Source: Gammaproteobacteria bacterium | Lineage (GTDB): Bacteria > Pseudomonadota > Gammaproteobacteria > Nevskiales > Nevskiaceae | DNA length: 37,985 nt | Direction: 5' to 3' | Assembly (NCBI GenBank): GCA_026398875.1 | Contig: JAPLSB010000008.1 | Location: forward strand, 1 to 37,985 | Shown here: piece after piece, positions 24,907 to 35,878 of the stretch | Layout of the letters: each line of letters begins with the position of its first letter | How positions within the stretch are numbered: position 1 is the first letter of the stretch | Notes under the pieces: model-generated | What the model saw: the letters and a program-made list of their open reading frames with translations, nothing else | The model's database searches: none | Told to the model about the DNA's origin: nothing | Translations under genes and position numbers: made by a program

Positions 24907-25347
24907 TCATCCGATCGACTTCAGAAACCCCCAGAGCAGGATCGCGAAGCCGCCGATCTCCCCTGCCGCCAGCGCCCACATGAAGCCATGGATGGCGAGA
25001 CCCGGCAGCGTGCGATTGCCGAGCCGATGCGGGCTTCGCAACTGGTTGTCGGTATCGCGCAGCATGCCGTGCAGCACGTAGCTGGCAATCGCCAGCGCAA
25101 AGAACAGCAGCGGCACACCGACCGCCCAACGGGTACCGGCCGCATCGAGTGGCGAATACGGCACGAATTCGCGCAGCAGCAAGGCGGAGAACGAATACAT
25201 CAGCGCCGTGCGATGGGCGATGTCGACGTAGACCGGCGCGGTCGCCGTGTCGCTGGTGGCGATGCAGCGGTACTTCCACCAGCCAGTCAGCAGAGCAGTC
25301 ATGAAGAACAGGCCCGCAGCCAGCAGGCACAGGGTTTCGGCAGTCAT
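24907..25347 (-). CDS. Small integral membrane protein, function unknown
   Basis: No family was recognised with confidence. The 146-residue protein has about four membrane helices: about 1-20 (LCLLAAGLFFMTALLTGWW), 44-60 (RTALMYSFSALLLREF), 75-98 (WAVGVPLLFFALAIASYVL) and 115-140 (GFMWALAAGEIGGFAILLW). Soluble loops are short. ATG 25347 is chosen; a TTG at 25362 is possible. It precedes pip on the same strand by 86 bp and is divergent from mltD. The hydrophobic pattern and length make a real gene likely. Confidence 0.72.
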   Translation of the reverse strand: MTAETLCLLAAGLFFMTALLTGWWKYRCIATSDTATAPVYVDIAHRTALMYSFSALLLREFVPYSPLDAAGTRWAVGVPLLFFALAIASYVLHGMLRDTDNQLRSPHRLGNRTLPGLAIHGFMWALAAGEIGGFAILLWGFLKSIG

Positions 25348-25426
25348 CGGGAGGGTCCGCAAGTCAGTGGGAACGGGGGAATGCGATAGCGATGGAACAA
25401 TACTTGCGCGCTCGCATCCGCGTTCA

Positions 25427-25456
25427 TTGTCGCCCGTGCGAACGCTGCGCTAGCAT
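25427..25456 (+). promoter_or_regulatory. Possible sigma70 promoter of mltD
   Basis: TTGTCG (25427-25432) and TAGCAT (25451-25456) lie 18 bp apart, each matching 4 of 6 consensus bases, about 45 bp before ATG 25501. This is the best candidate in the gap, but weak. Confidence 0.3.
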
Positions 25457-25500
25457 CCGCCGAAAACGGCACCCCGCTGCACGATCCGAGCACTGTACGC

Positions 25501-27180
25501 ATGACCAAAAAGCCCCTGATCCTCATCCTGCTGACCGCCTTCTCGGGAGCGCCGTCGGCCGATGAGTTGCACGGGGATGTACCCGGTGCTGCGGCGGCGG
25601 CCATCGTCGCGCCGATGGCCGAGGTGCGGCAGGACGATCAGGCATTCCCGACGCCGGACATCATCAAGCCGCGGGTCCGCTTCTGGAAAAAGGTGTTCGC
25701 CGAGTGGTCCGAGCACAACAGCGTGCTGCACCCGAAGGACGACTTGTCGAAGGTGTTCCGGGTGCTGGATTTCCGCGCCGATGCCGCCGTGCTGGCGCCG
25801 AACGCGCTGGCGGCGAAGAAGAAGCGCGACGAAACAGAAGCGCGTGCCGAAGTCGACGCCACGCTGCGCGCGCTTCAGGCGAAGCTCGACAACGGCGAGC
25901 CGATCAATCCGGACCTGCTGCCACCCGACGAAGCGAAGATCTACGCGGCCTACGGCAGCGATCCTGATCCGAAGCGCTTCGAGAAGGCGGCTGACGATCT
26001 GCGTTTCCAGCGCGGCCTGCGCGAGCGCACCGGCACCGCGCTGTCGGTGTCCGGCCGCTACCTGCCGGAAATGGAGCGGATCTTCGCCAGCTATGGCCTG
26101 CCGACGCGACTCACCCGGCTGCCGCTGGTCGAATCGAGCTTCAACGTCGAGGCCTATTCGAAGGCCGCAGCGGCTGGTCTCTGGCAGTTCATCCCGTCAT
26201 CGGCGCGCCTTTACATGCGCCTGAACAATGTCGTCGACGACCGTCGCGATCCTTGGACGTCCACCGACGCCGCTGCCCGCCACCTGCGCGACGACTACAA
26301 CGCGCTCGGCAACTGGCCGCTGGCGCTGACCGCCTACAACCACGGCCGTGGCGGAATCGCCAAGGGTCTGAAGGCGGTCGGCGGAACCTCGTTGAGCGAC
26401 CTGATCGAGCGTTATGACGCCAAGTCGTTCGGCTTCGCATCGTCGAACTTCTACGCCGAGTTCATTGCCGCCAGCGAGATCGAGCGCGATTACCGCAGCC
26501 ACTACGGCGAACTGCAGCGCGAACCGCAGCTGCACTTCGACACCGTGCAGATCCGCGACTACGTGCCGTACGACACGCTGCGCAAGCTGGCCGGCGCCGA
26601 TGACGAGGAATTCCGGCGGCTGAATCCGGCTTATCGGCCACCGGTGGTCGAAGGCAAGCTGCGGGTTCCAGCCGGCGACTGGATTCGGGTGCCGGCCGGC
26701 ACCCGGCAGCGCTTCGAGCAGGCCTACGCGACGCTGGCGCCGAACCAGCGGCACGACGCTCAGGCCAGGATCACCGAGGTGCACATCGTCAAGCGCGGCG
26801 AATCACTGGGACGCATCGCCAAGCGCTACGGCGTGTCGACCCGCGAACTGCTGGCGGCCAACGACATGAGCAGCAGCGGCAAGCTGAAGGCCGGATCGCG
26901 ACTGCAGGTGCCGATCCGCGATGGCGGCAGCCCGGCACTCGATGACGTGCAGGTGGCCTCGTCAGCGCCGACTCCGGCAGCCGCTGCGAAGCCGACGCGG
27001 GTCAAGGCAGCCGCCAGCATTCGTGGCGACCACCGCACCCACCGGGTCCGGACCGGACAGACGCTGGGCACCATCGCGATGCGCTACAGCACCTCGATCC
27101 GCAAGATCCGGGAGCTGAACGGCCTCGGTGAATCGGACGTGCTGCGCGCCGGCGCGACGATCAAGGTGCCGCGCAGCTGA
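25501..27180 (+). CDS. mltD: Membrane-bound lytic murein transglycosylase D
   Basis: It cleaves the glycan strands of peptidoglycan, leaving 1,6-anhydro-MurNAc ends, the substrate that leads to the AnmK pathway. The 559-residue protein has an N-terminal signal peptide, an SLT domain with catalytic Glu211 in LPLVESSFNVEAYS followed by GLWQFIPSSARLYM, and two C-terminal LysM domains: VHIVKRGESLGRIAKRYGVS (about 427-470) and HRVRTGQTLGTIAMRYSTS (about 515-558). No lipobox cysteine is visible, so membrane anchoring as in E. coli MltD is doubtful. It converges on the AcvB-like gene with a hairpin between. Confidence 0.95.
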   Translation: MTKKPLILILLTAFSGAPSADELHGDVPGAAAAAIVAPMAEVRQDDQAFPTPDIIKPRVRFWKKVFAEWSEHNSVLHPKDDLSKVFRVLDFRADAAVLAPNALAAKKKRDETEARAEVDATLRALQAKLDNGEPINPDLLPPDEAKIYAAYGSDPDPKRFEKAADDLRFQRGLRERTGTALSVSGRYLPEMERIFASYGLPTRLTRLPLVESSFNVEAYSKAAAAGLWQFIPSSARLYMRLNNVVDDRRDPWTSTDAAARHLRDDYNALGNWPLALTAYNHGRGGIAKGLKAVGGTSLSDLIERYDAKSFGFASSNFYAEFIAASEIERDYRSHYGELQREPQLHFDTVQIRDYVPYDTLRKLAGADDEEFRRLNPAYRPPVVEGKLRVPAGDWIRVPAGTRQRFEQAYATLAPNQRHDAQARITEVHIVKRGESLGRIAKRYGVSTRELLAANDMSSSGKLKAGSRLQVPIRDGGSPALDDVQVASSAPTPAAAAKPTRVKAAASIRGDHRTHRVRTGQTLGTIAMRYSTSIRKIRELNGLGESDVLRAGATIKVPRS

Positions 27181-27187
27181 TCGATGT

Positions 27188-27212
27188 GCGCCCGGCCGCA
27201 AGGACCGGGCGC
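27188..27212. terminator. Hairpin between convergent mltD and the AcvB/VirJ gene
   Basis: Perfect 8-bp arms GCGCCCGG (27188-27195) and CCGGGCGC (27205-27212) with a 9-base loop. No T-tract is present. It can cap both convergent transcripts. Confidence 0.55.
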
Positions 27213-27221
27213 CGAGGAGCG

Positions 27222-28742
27222 CTAACGCTTGACGACGCGGGCTGCCGGAATCGCCGCCAAGAGCTTCCTGGCCAGCGCCTCGTAATCACCATCGAAATGG
27301 TGTCCGCCGGGCAGTTTCAGCGTGGTCAGCCGCGGGCCGGTCAGCGTGCCGCAGATCGCGTCTTCGTCTTCCTCGCCCCAGACACAGAGCAGTGGCGGAT
27401 TGCTCGCCACCGATTGCAACCGGGCCACTTCCGGCCGTGTCGGCAGGCCGCCGCTGCTGCTGCCGACCCAGCTGCTCAGGTGGAATTCGAACTGCGCCCG
27501 TTCCGCGAGTCCGAGCAGCACGACCAGCGCCAGATCATTGCGGGTGGCCGCCGGCAGGCGGTTCAACGCGAATGGCAGCACATCCGCGCCCTGCGAGTAG
27601 CCGATCAGCAGCACGCGCGGCCGTTCCAGCTTCTGGCGGTAATGCCGGATGATCCGTTCGAGATCGCTGGCAAAGCCTTCCGGCGTCCGTTCGGCCCAGA
27701 AGTAGCGCAGCGAATCGACCCCGACGACCGGTATTCCGGCAGCGGCCAGATGCGCCGCAAGGTCCTTGTCGATGCCTGCCCAGCCGCCATCCCCGGAAAC
27801 CAGTACCGCGAAGGTATCGGCCAGCGCGCCGCGCGCCGTGCCCGCGTCGACCTCGATGACCGGCAGATCGTTCAGCGCTCCGGGCGGCGGCGGCAGGCTG
27901 TCGTGGCTCTGGGTGGTTTCCAGCCCGGCGATCGCGTCGCGGTACGCCGCGCGCCAGTCGGTGACGGTGGAGAACGCGTGACCGACCTTCGGCACCGGGA
28001 TCAGCCGGGCATTCGGCATGTCCTTCATGAACCGGCTGACGGTGCTGAGCGGGCAGACCTGATCGATCTCGCCGTGCAGGCTGACCCATGGCGCAGTCAG
28101 GCTGCGGGTCGGCAGGAACTGGATGCCGCCGCTGTCTCGATCGAGCGCGGCCTGCACCGCGCCGTTGCCGGCGCAGAACGGCTTGGCCAGGTTCAGGTCC
28201 GGGCAGAACGCCGTGGTCATCGCGCCGGTGAAGCTGCCTTTTTCGGCCTGCGCAAGCACGCCGTAAGCCAGCGTGGCACCGGCCGCATGGCCAGCCAGGA
28301 TCGGTGTGAGGTAGGTCGGCAAGTGCGCCCAGGCCTGAACGAAATGGCTGAGATTCTCGAAATCGCCAACCGGGTAGACGCAGTCGCCGCCATCGGCCTC
28401 GAAGGCGCTGAGCAGCCGAGGCGTGTCGATGGCGACGACCATCGCGCCATCGGCCACCAGTGCATCGACCATGGCCTGCGCACCGCCGCGATCGCGCGAT
28501 GTCCAGCCGCCGTCGCCGGACAGGAACAGCACGAAGGCGGTCGGCGTGCCGATCGGCCGATGGACGCGGAGATTCTCGAACTTGCCGTGGCTGATGGTCT
28601 CGACGGCCGGCACGGTCGGCGGCACGGCAGCAGCCGTCGCCGGCTTCGGCGCCGCGGTCGCCGTGGTCCTGCCGACCGGGCTCGCGGCAAACGATGACAG
28701 GGCGAAAGCAGCGACGGCTGCGGCGAGCACGAGTTGTTTCAT
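27222..28742 (-). CDS. AcvB/VirJ-type periplasmic hydrolase, two-domain
   Basis: AcvB/AtvA proteins degrade lysyl-phosphatidylglycerol in the periplasm and are encoded after the lpiA/mprF synthase in rhizobia and Agrobacterium. From ATG 28742 the protein has 506 residues with a signal peptide (about 1-20). Two related alpha/beta-hydrolase-like domains each start with SGDGGW: LFLSGDGGWTS near residue 75 and VLVSGDGGWAG near residue 318. The C-terminal copy has an intact nucleophile elbow GYSQGADV and a late His in GGHHFDGDY. The N-terminal copy has GHAAG at the matching place, so it lacks the Ser. The start overlaps the mprF-like stop by ATGA. Upstream in-frame sequence to 29132 is only a shadow of mprF. 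Confidence 0.87.
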   Translation of the reverse strand: MKQLVLAAAVAAFALSSFAASPVGRTTATAAPKPATAAAVPPTVPAVETISHGKFENLRVHRPIGTPTAFVLFLSGDGGWTSRDRGGAQAMVDALVADGAMVVAIDTPRLLSAFEADGGDCVYPVGDFENLSHFVQAWAHLPTYLTPILAGHAAGATLAYGVLAQAEKGSFTGAMTTAFCPDLNLAKPFCAGNGAVQAALDRDSGGIQFLPTRSLTAPWVSLHGEIDQVCPLSTVSRFMKDMPNARLIPVPKVGHAFSTVTDWRAAYRDAIAGLETTQSHDSLPPPPGALNDLPVIEVDAGTARGALADTFAVLVSGDGGWAGIDKDLAAHLAAAGIPVVGVDSLRYFWAERTPEGFASDLERIIRHYRQKLERPRVLLIGYSQGADVLPFALNRLPAATRNDLALVVLLGLAERAQFEFHLSSWVGSSSGGLPTRPEVARLQSVASNPPLLCVWGEEDEDAICGTLTGPRLTTLKLPGGHHFDGDYEALARKLLAAIPAARVVKR

Positions 28743-30619
28743 GACTTCCAGATGACTTCCTTGATGCCGCCGGCAATCAGTGCCGCGGTATCGACCATGA
28801 CGCGAGGCAGCACCAGGCCGCCGGGTGATGCGAGATAACGCGGCCGCCACTCGGGCGAAAACTTGTCCTTGTACTGGCGCAGGCCATCGAAGTTGTAGAA
28901 CGGCTCGCCGTAGCGATGCACGATTCGGCCCACCTTGTGCCAGAACGGCGCCAGCGGGTGCCGTTCCAGCCCGGCAAGCGGTGCCATGCCGAGATTGAAC
29001 CAGCGGTAGCCCTGGTCGCGGCCCCAGAACATCAGCTCGATGAACAGGAAGTCCATGACGCCTTTCGGGGCATCGGCGCCGTAGCGCATCAGGTCGATCG
29101 CGAACTCTTCCTTCGCCGCGCCACCGAGCCACAGGTTGGCAAACGCGACGATGCGCCCTTCGCGCAGCACGCAGGCGCAGTGGAAACGGCTCAGGTAGGC
29201 GGGATCGAAACGGCCGACCGAAAAGCCCTTCTCGGCGACCGACTTGCCGGTCAGCCAGTCGTCGGAGATCGCCTGCAGTTCAGCAAGCCGGGCTTCCACT
29301 TCTTCCGGCCGCAGCATCACGAAGCTGGCGCCTTCGCGAGTCGCCCGGTGATGCTTGTTGCGCTGCTTGGCGTTGCGCGTGCCGTCGAGGCTGAACTTCG
29401 GCAGGAACACCCGCGCTTCCTCGCCGAGCTTGGCCAGAGACAGACCAAGATCCAGATAAAGCGGCAGCTGGTCCGGCGACACCTGGTAGAACACCGGCCA
29501 GCAGGCGTTGCGGTCGCACAGCTCGCGATACGACCAGGCCAGCGCTTCGAACTTGGCCGGATTGCCGGCCGGATCACCAAGCGCGATCAGGCTGCGCCCG
29601 GAGCGCTGATACATGATGAAAGCGTCGCCATCCGGATGAAACAGCAGCTGCTTGTCGCCGAGCAGCGCGAGGTTGGCCAGCGTGCCGCCGCCGTACGTGG
29701 CGATGATTTCGGCCGCCCGCTGCAGCGCCGCCGCGTCCGGCGGGACCGGTTCGCGGCGCGTCGGGCTGAGCAGCCGCCACAGCATGAAGCCGGCCATCAT
29801 CAGCGCGGTCAGCAGCCCGGCCCGCATCAGCCGGGGCGTCTGTTCGTCGAACGCGAAACGCCACCAGACCTCTTCGCTGAAGTCGACGTCGTGGTACGAC
29901 AGCATCGACACCCAGACCGCCAGCGCCACCACCGCCAAGGTCGCCGACAGCCACAGCCGCGAGTCGCGCACTTCGAGCAGCGAGGCGCGCCGGTAGAAGC
30001 GTTCGTGCGAGCTGAGCAGCACCAGCAGGATCGACGACAGCAGCAGTGCTTCCTCGTAGTCGAGCCCCTTCAGCATCGAGGCGACGGCACCGGCCGCCAG
30101 CAACACCAGCGTCATCCACCAGGCGCCATCAAGCCGCCGGTACAGGCCGCGCGCCAGGATCAGCAGGCCGAGACCGACGGCGCTGCCGACCATGTGCGAG
30201 AACTCCAGCAGGCTCAGCGGGATCCACTCGGCAAGGCCGGCGAGGCGGCTGTCGATGGCCGGCGTGGCACCGGAGATCAGCAGCACGGCGCCGGCCAGGA
30301 ACACGGTGATCGCCAGCGCGGTCGGCGCCAGCACCTCGATGGCGTCCTGCACCCGGCCACCGAGCAGCATCAGGCGTTCGCGATGCAGGTCGAGGTGGAC
30401 CCAGGCCCGCCAGACCAGCAGGCCGGCGGCCAGGCTGCCGACCATCGTGGCGGCAATGACCAGCGGCGACTGCACCGCCAGAGTCTTGAAGAAAGCCACC
30501 AGGTTCTTGCCGATCGCCCAGCCGGCCAGCGCGAGCACGCACAGCGCGGGCGCCGCGACCGCAAGGCGTCGGCGATCGGCGAACAGGGGGGCAAGCAGAG
30601 CGGTGACGCGAAGCGACAT
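28739..30619 (-). CDS. Short MprF/LpiA-type lysyl-phosphatidylglycerol synthase
   Basis: It transfers an amino acid, usually lysine, from aminoacyl-tRNA to phosphatidylglycerol, reducing membrane negative charge. The 626-residue protein has about eight membrane helices (residues 18-290) and a C-terminal DUF2156/GNAT-like synthase domain (about 310-615). The latter includes GDPAGNPAKFEALAWSY, KFSLDGTRNAKQRNKHHRAT, FNLGMAPLAG and KDKFSPEWRPRYLA. Classic MprF has about 840 residues and 14 helices, so most of the N-terminal flippase half is missing. It is cotranscribed with an AcvB-like hydrolase and divergent from a patatin lipase. Which amino acid is used cannot be read from sequence. Confidence 0.88.
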   Translation of the reverse strand: MSLRVTALLAPLFADRRRLAVAAPALCVLALAGWAIGKNLVAFFKTLAVQSPLVIAATMVGSLAAGLLVWRAWVHLDLHRERLMLLGGRVQDAIEVLAPTALAITVFLAGAVLLISGATPAIDSRLAGLAEWIPLSLLEFSHMVGSAVGLGLLILARGLYRRLDGAWWMTLVLLAAGAVASMLKGLDYEEALLLSSILLVLLSSHERFYRRASLLEVRDSRLWLSATLAVVALAVWVSMLSYHDVDFSEEVWWRFAFDEQTPRLMRAGLLTALMMAGFMLWRLLSPTRREPVPPDAAALQRAAEIIATYGGGTLANLALLGDKQLLFHPDGDAFIMYQRSGRSLIALGDPAGNPAKFEALAWSYRELCDRNACWPVFYQVSPDQLPLYLDLGLSLAKLGEEARVFLPKFSLDGTRNAKQRNKHHRATREGASFVMLRPEEVEARLAELQAISDDWLTGKSVAEKGFSVGRFDPAYLSRFHCACVLREGRIVAFANLWLGGAAKEEFAIDLMRYGADAPKGVMDFLFIELMFWGRDQGYRWFNLGMAPLAGLERHPLAPFWHKVGRIVHRYGEPFYNFDGLRQYKDKFSPEWRPRYLASPGGLVLPRVMVDTAALIAGGIKEVIWKS

Positions 30620-30798
30620 GGGGTTCCGGCGGCGGCGCCGCGAATTGTAATCCCGCGATCCATCTCAACAGGCCGATGGGCAACAAATTCTTGACGTCTG
30701 ACCGACGGCCCTCGCGCGCCGTTCACTGCGCCAGTCATATTCCGATTGTTGCACTGCGCAATGGCATACTCGGCGCCTCTGCCGCATTGCGATCCCGC

Positions 30799-32319
30799 AT
30801 GTCCAAGAAGCTGATTGCCGCCCGCCAGCGGGACCTCGAACAGGCCGCGACCTACGCCGAATGGCGCGAGATCGCGACCGAGCTCGACCGTCTGGAAGGC
30901 TCGGACGCCTGGAAACAGGACGAGATGAGCGATGACTACGACTACCTGCTGATCAAGGAGCGCCTGAACACGCTGCGCGAACTGCGCAAGTCGGGCGAAG
31001 TTCGCCAGCTGGTGTTCCAGCTCGCCGAAGGGCTGCACGGCAACCTCGGCAACGCCGCCGATCCGGTGCTCTATTCGTACGCCCGTGTCGGCACCAAGAA
31101 GCTGGTCGAGGACTACATCGAGGAATCGGCGCGCTGTCTGGATTACGTCTGCGTCGGCGATTTCCCCGATTTCTCCAACGACGAGAAGATCCTGTTCTTC
31201 AAGCGTACCGGCACCAGCTTCGGTCGCAGCGCGCTGCTGCTGTCCGGCGGGGCGACGCTCGGCATGTTCCATCTGGGCGTGATCAAGGCACTGTCGGAAG
31301 CCAACGTGCTGCCGCGCGTGATCTCGGGATCATCGGCCGGCGCGATCATTGCCAGCATGGTCGGCACCCGCACTGACGACGAGCTGGCCGCGATCTTCGA
31401 TCCGGACTCCCTGAGCCTGCAGGCATTCCAGATGGTGAGCCTGCGCCAGGTGCTGTCCGGCAAGGCACTGATGGACCCGCGCCAGCTGATGAACTGCCTG
31501 GAGCGCAACATCATGCCCGGCAGCTTCATCCAGGCTTTCGAGCGGACCCGGCGCATCCTCGGCGTCACCGTGTCACCAGCGGAAGCGCACCAGTCGGCAC
31601 GCCTGCTGAACTACCTGACCGCGCCCAACGTCACCGTGCAGTCGGCGGTACTGGCGTCCTGCGCAGTGCCCGGCGTGTTTCCGCCAGTGATGCTCGATGC
31701 GCTCGATTTCGACGGCGTGAAGCATCCGTACATGCGCTCCAAGCGCTGGGTCGACGGCTCGATCGCCAACGACCTGCCGATGCTGCGGCTGGCGCGGCTG
31801 CACAACGTCAACCACTACATCGTCAGCCAGACCAATCCGCATGTGGTGCCATTCATGCGCGAATCGAACCCGCGCCGCCGCTCGGTGACCGACGTGGTCC
31901 AGCATGTCGCCACCACCGCCACCCGCGATGTGCTGAAGCTGACCCGCAACTACGTCGGCGCCGCGGTGCCGGGGCGCATCGTCGACATGCTCAACGACGT
32001 GCTGCAGCAGCGCTACAGCGGCGACATCAGCGTGTTCCCGCGCCAGTCGCCGACCCAGCTGATGCAGATGTTCTCGAATCCTTCGCAGGCGGCGATTGCC
32101 GGCTTCATCCGCGATGGCGAACGGGCGATCTGGCCGAAGCTGGAGCGCATCCGCCTGCAGACCCGCATTTCCCGCTCGTTCGAGGACTGTCTGTTCTGGC
32201 TCAAGGAGCAGGGGCTGCGGCGCCCTGCCGAGACCCGACGCACGGCAACCCCCCGCAGCGCCGGCGAACGCCTGAAGCTGGCCGTTGTCGACGGCCGGCG
32301 CACTGGCGAGAATGGCTGA
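30799..32319 (+). CDS. Patatin-like phospholipase/lipase with DUF3336
   Basis: It resembles the DUF3336-patatin lipases related to yeast Tgl3/Tgl4 and plant SDP1, which hydrolyse stored triacylglycerol. From ATG 30799 it has 506 residues: an N-terminal helical DUF3336 region (about 1-125), then the patatin core. The oxyanion loop is SGGATLGMFHLGV, the nucleophile Ser is in ISGSSAGAI, and the catalytic Asp is in RWVDGSIAND. There is no signal peptide, so it is likely cytoplasmic or on lipid bodies. It is divergent from the mprF-like gene across 179 bp, in which no convincing promoter was seen. The real substrate is unknown. Confidence 0.88.
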   Translation: MSKKLIAARQRDLEQAATYAEWREIATELDRLEGSDAWKQDEMSDDYDYLLIKERLNTLRELRKSGEVRQLVFQLAEGLHGNLGNAADPVLYSYARVGTKKLVEDYIEESARCLDYVCVGDFPDFSNDEKILFFKRTGTSFGRSALLLSGGATLGMFHLGVIKALSEANVLPRVISGSSAGAIIASMVGTRTDDELAAIFDPDSLSLQAFQMVSLRQVLSGKALMDPRQLMNCLERNIMPGSFIQAFERTRRILGVTVSPAEAHQSARLLNYLTAPNVTVQSAVLASCAVPGVFPPVMLDALDFDGVKHPYMRSKRWVDGSIANDLPMLRLARLHNVNHYIVSQTNPHVVPFMRESNPRRRSVTDVVQHVATTATRDVLKLTRNYVGAAVPGRIVDMLNDVLQQRYSGDISVFPRQSPTQLMQMFSNPSQAAIAGFIRDGERAIWPKLERIRLQTRISRSFEDCLFWLKEQGLRRPAETRRTATPRSAGERLKLAVVDGRRTGENG

Positions 32320-32481
32320 CGACGCCAATTGGCGGGCTATTCGCATCGTTGATCGTGTCGCGGGCCGTGGCGCCGTCAAAAAAATGTCAGTAACGATTGG
32401 GCCAAACGTCGCCACCCATGATTCGCGTCCGGCGATCGCGCGCTTCGCGGCGCACGCCGACCACTACCGCTGCGAAAACGA

Positions 32482-33093
32482 GTGCATTTCGTGACCATCA
32501 ACAAGGAACTGACCCCCGTCACTGCCCGCGGCGAAGCGACGCGCCGCAAGCTGCTGGCGGCCGCTGAAATCGAAATCGGCGAAAAGGGTTTTCACATCGC
32601 TTCGGTCAGTTCGATCACCACGCGCGCCGATGTCGGTCAGGGCACGTTCTACCTGTACTTCCATTCGAAGGACGAGATCTTCCTGACCCTGGTCCGGGAT
32701 ATCGGCGCCCGGCTGCGCAAGCACATGGCGCTGGCGGTCAATGGCGCGGCCAACCGGATCATTGCCGAGCGGCGCGGCCTGGAAGCCTTCTTCGAATTCG
32801 CGCATGCCCACCCGGGCCTGTACCGGATCGTCCAGGAATCGCAGTTCGTCGACGAATCGGTGTTCCGCGAGTACTACGAGCGCCTTGCCGAGCGCTATGC
32901 CGAAGACATCGCGGCAGCAACGGCCCGAGGCGAGCTGGCACCCGGTGATGCCATCGCACGCGCCTGGACGATCATGGGTATCGGCCACTTCATCGGCATG
33001 CGCTGGTGCCTGTGGCAGCGCCAGATTCCACCGGCGGAACTGGTCGATGCAGTGATGGACATGATTGCCCACGGAATCGCGCCGCGCGGCTAG
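32482..33093 (+). CDS. TetR family transcriptional regulator
   Basis: A 203-residue repressor-type regulator. The N-terminal helix-turn-helix is ASVSSITTRADVGQGTFYLYF followed by HSKDEIF. The C-terminal ligand-binding domain is all-helical, with AHAHPGLYRIVQESQF and an unusual aromatic stretch IGMRWCLW. The start is GTG 32482 or GTG 32491; ribosome-binding sites are weak for both. It lies 98 bp upstream of the acyl-CoA synthetase operon on the same strand and probably controls it, responding to the acid or its CoA ester; this is inference. Confidence 0.9.
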   Translation: MHFVTINKELTPVTARGEATRRKLLAAAEIEIGEKGFHIASVSSITTRADVGQGTFYLYFHSKDEIFLTLVRDIGARLRKHMALAVNGAANRIIAERRGLEAFFEFAHAHPGLYRIVQESQFVDESVFREYYERLAERYAEDIAAATARGELAPGDAIARAWTIMGIGHFIGMRWCLWQRQIPPAELVDAVMDMIAHGIAPRG

Positions 33094-33111
33094 CGGAACC
33101 AGGTCACGAAC

Positions 33112-33137
33112 CGACATTTCGTTCAAGTCGATTGTCG
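33112..33137. promoter_or_regulatory. Weak inverted repeat upstream of the acyl-CoA synthetase: possible TetR operator
   Basis: CGACA (33112-33116) and TGTCG (33133-33137) flank a 16-base centre in the short gap between tetR and the synthetase. The arms are short, so this is only a candidate. No convincing -35/-10 pair was found beside it. Confidence 0.25.
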
Positions 33138-33191
33138 AAACGCTGCTCCGTATCATCACGCGCCTCATCGCACGATCGAACGGCAGCCGCC

Positions 33192-34696
<1,505 letters not shown>

Positions 34697-34697
<1 letters not shown>

Positions 34698-35878
34698 TGC
34701 TGCGCATTCGGTTGGCCAGCGCGCTGCTGGCGGGGCTGGCTGCGGCAATGATCCCGAAAGCCATCGCCAGCCCGGACCTGCTGCTCGACAGCGGCCGCTT
34801 CCTGTCGAAGCACCCGGGCATGACCGTCGGGCTGAGCCTGCTGCATGACCCGCGGGGTGCCAGCTTCGCTGCCGACGGCCGACGCCAGCACGGCGTTGCG
34901 CCTGCCTACGGCGCCGGCAGCGAGTTCCCGCTGGCTCGCCTCACCGCCGACTTCGACTGGCATTTCCCGATGTTCGAGACCGAGGCGCTGCCGTTCGTGT
35001 CGTCGCGGCTGTGGAACGCACGTGCCGTGCTCGGTTACGCGGAAACGTCCACCAAGGGGCCGATCGGCGATGCGGCGATTGCTGCCGGCGGGCCATCGTC
35101 GAAGTCCGGCATCCATGACCTCGATCTGGCTTTCGGTCCGGTGCTGTTCGGCTCCCGCGACTGGCGCAGTCGCAGCAGCACGCCGCTGTCGCTGATCCTG
35201 CTCGGCGAACTACGCGTGCCGATTGGCGCCCAGGATCCGGATGCCCCGAACAATGTCGGCGACAGCGTGTTCGCCTGGGGCGCGCGGCTTGGCGGCCACT
35301 GGCAAGCGCAGACCGCGTGGCTGCGCGGCACGCGGCTCGATGCCGGCCTGCGGCTGCGCTGGTACGAAGCCGACCAGGAGCCGGCGTTCAACGCCCAGGC
35401 CCCGACGCAGGCCGGGCGCGATCTGGAATTCGACGCCACGCTGGCGCGCCGGCTGTGGCGCGGCGTCCACGGCCAGGTCTCGTACTACTTTCGCGACGGG
35501 CAGGCCAGCGAGTACCGGCGGATTCGCAGCACTGCGCAACCACCGGCAGCCGGCCCGCTGCAGGACAGCTTTCCGGATCCGGCACCGCTGCGGGACGGCG
35601 GCAGCCGCGAGCAGCGCCTGCAGTTCGGCCTTGGTGCGTTCCTCACGCCGCGCCTTTGGGTGGCTTTCGCCTACACCCATCCGCTGTCCGGCCGCAGCGG
35701 CAGCGTGACCGTGCCGTACCAGCAGCAGCTGTCGGGCTGCGAGGCCTTCGACAGCTGCCAGCCCCGAGCGAATGGCAGCGATGTCGTCGACGGTCTCGGG
35801 CGGGCTCGCAGCTACGCATCCGACAGCGTGCTGCTGACGCTGCGCTGGCAGCCGCGCCAGCGCAGTTCCTCGCCATGA
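34697..35878 (+). CDS. Outer-membrane beta-barrel protein 1 (phenol-degradation MetA type)
   Basis: It looks like the putative outer-membrane proteins grouped as the MetA-pathway phenol-degradation family, thought to admit hydrophobic substrates. From ATG 34697 it has 393 residues: signal peptide to about residue 25 (PKAIASPD), then alternating amphipathic strands with many Arg, Tyr and Trp, ending in ASDSVLLTLRWQPRQ. Strands such as LGEFLRVPIGAQD-like LLGELRVPIGAQDPD and FLTPRLWVAFAYTHPLSG are typical. It is coupled to the synthetase upstream (TGATG) and to the second barrel downstream (ATGA at 35875-35878). Confidence 0.72.

Noticed and set aside
27186..30694. Long plus-strand open frames opposite the AcvB-like and MprF-like genes
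   Set aside because: Their Arg/Gln/Ala-rich translations have no domain features, and the minus-strand genes have clear motifs and ATGA coupling.
30620..30798. TTGACG hexamer in the mprF-patatin gap as a promoter
   Set aside because: No -10-like sequence at 16-18 bp downstream; the other candidate pairs were equally weak.
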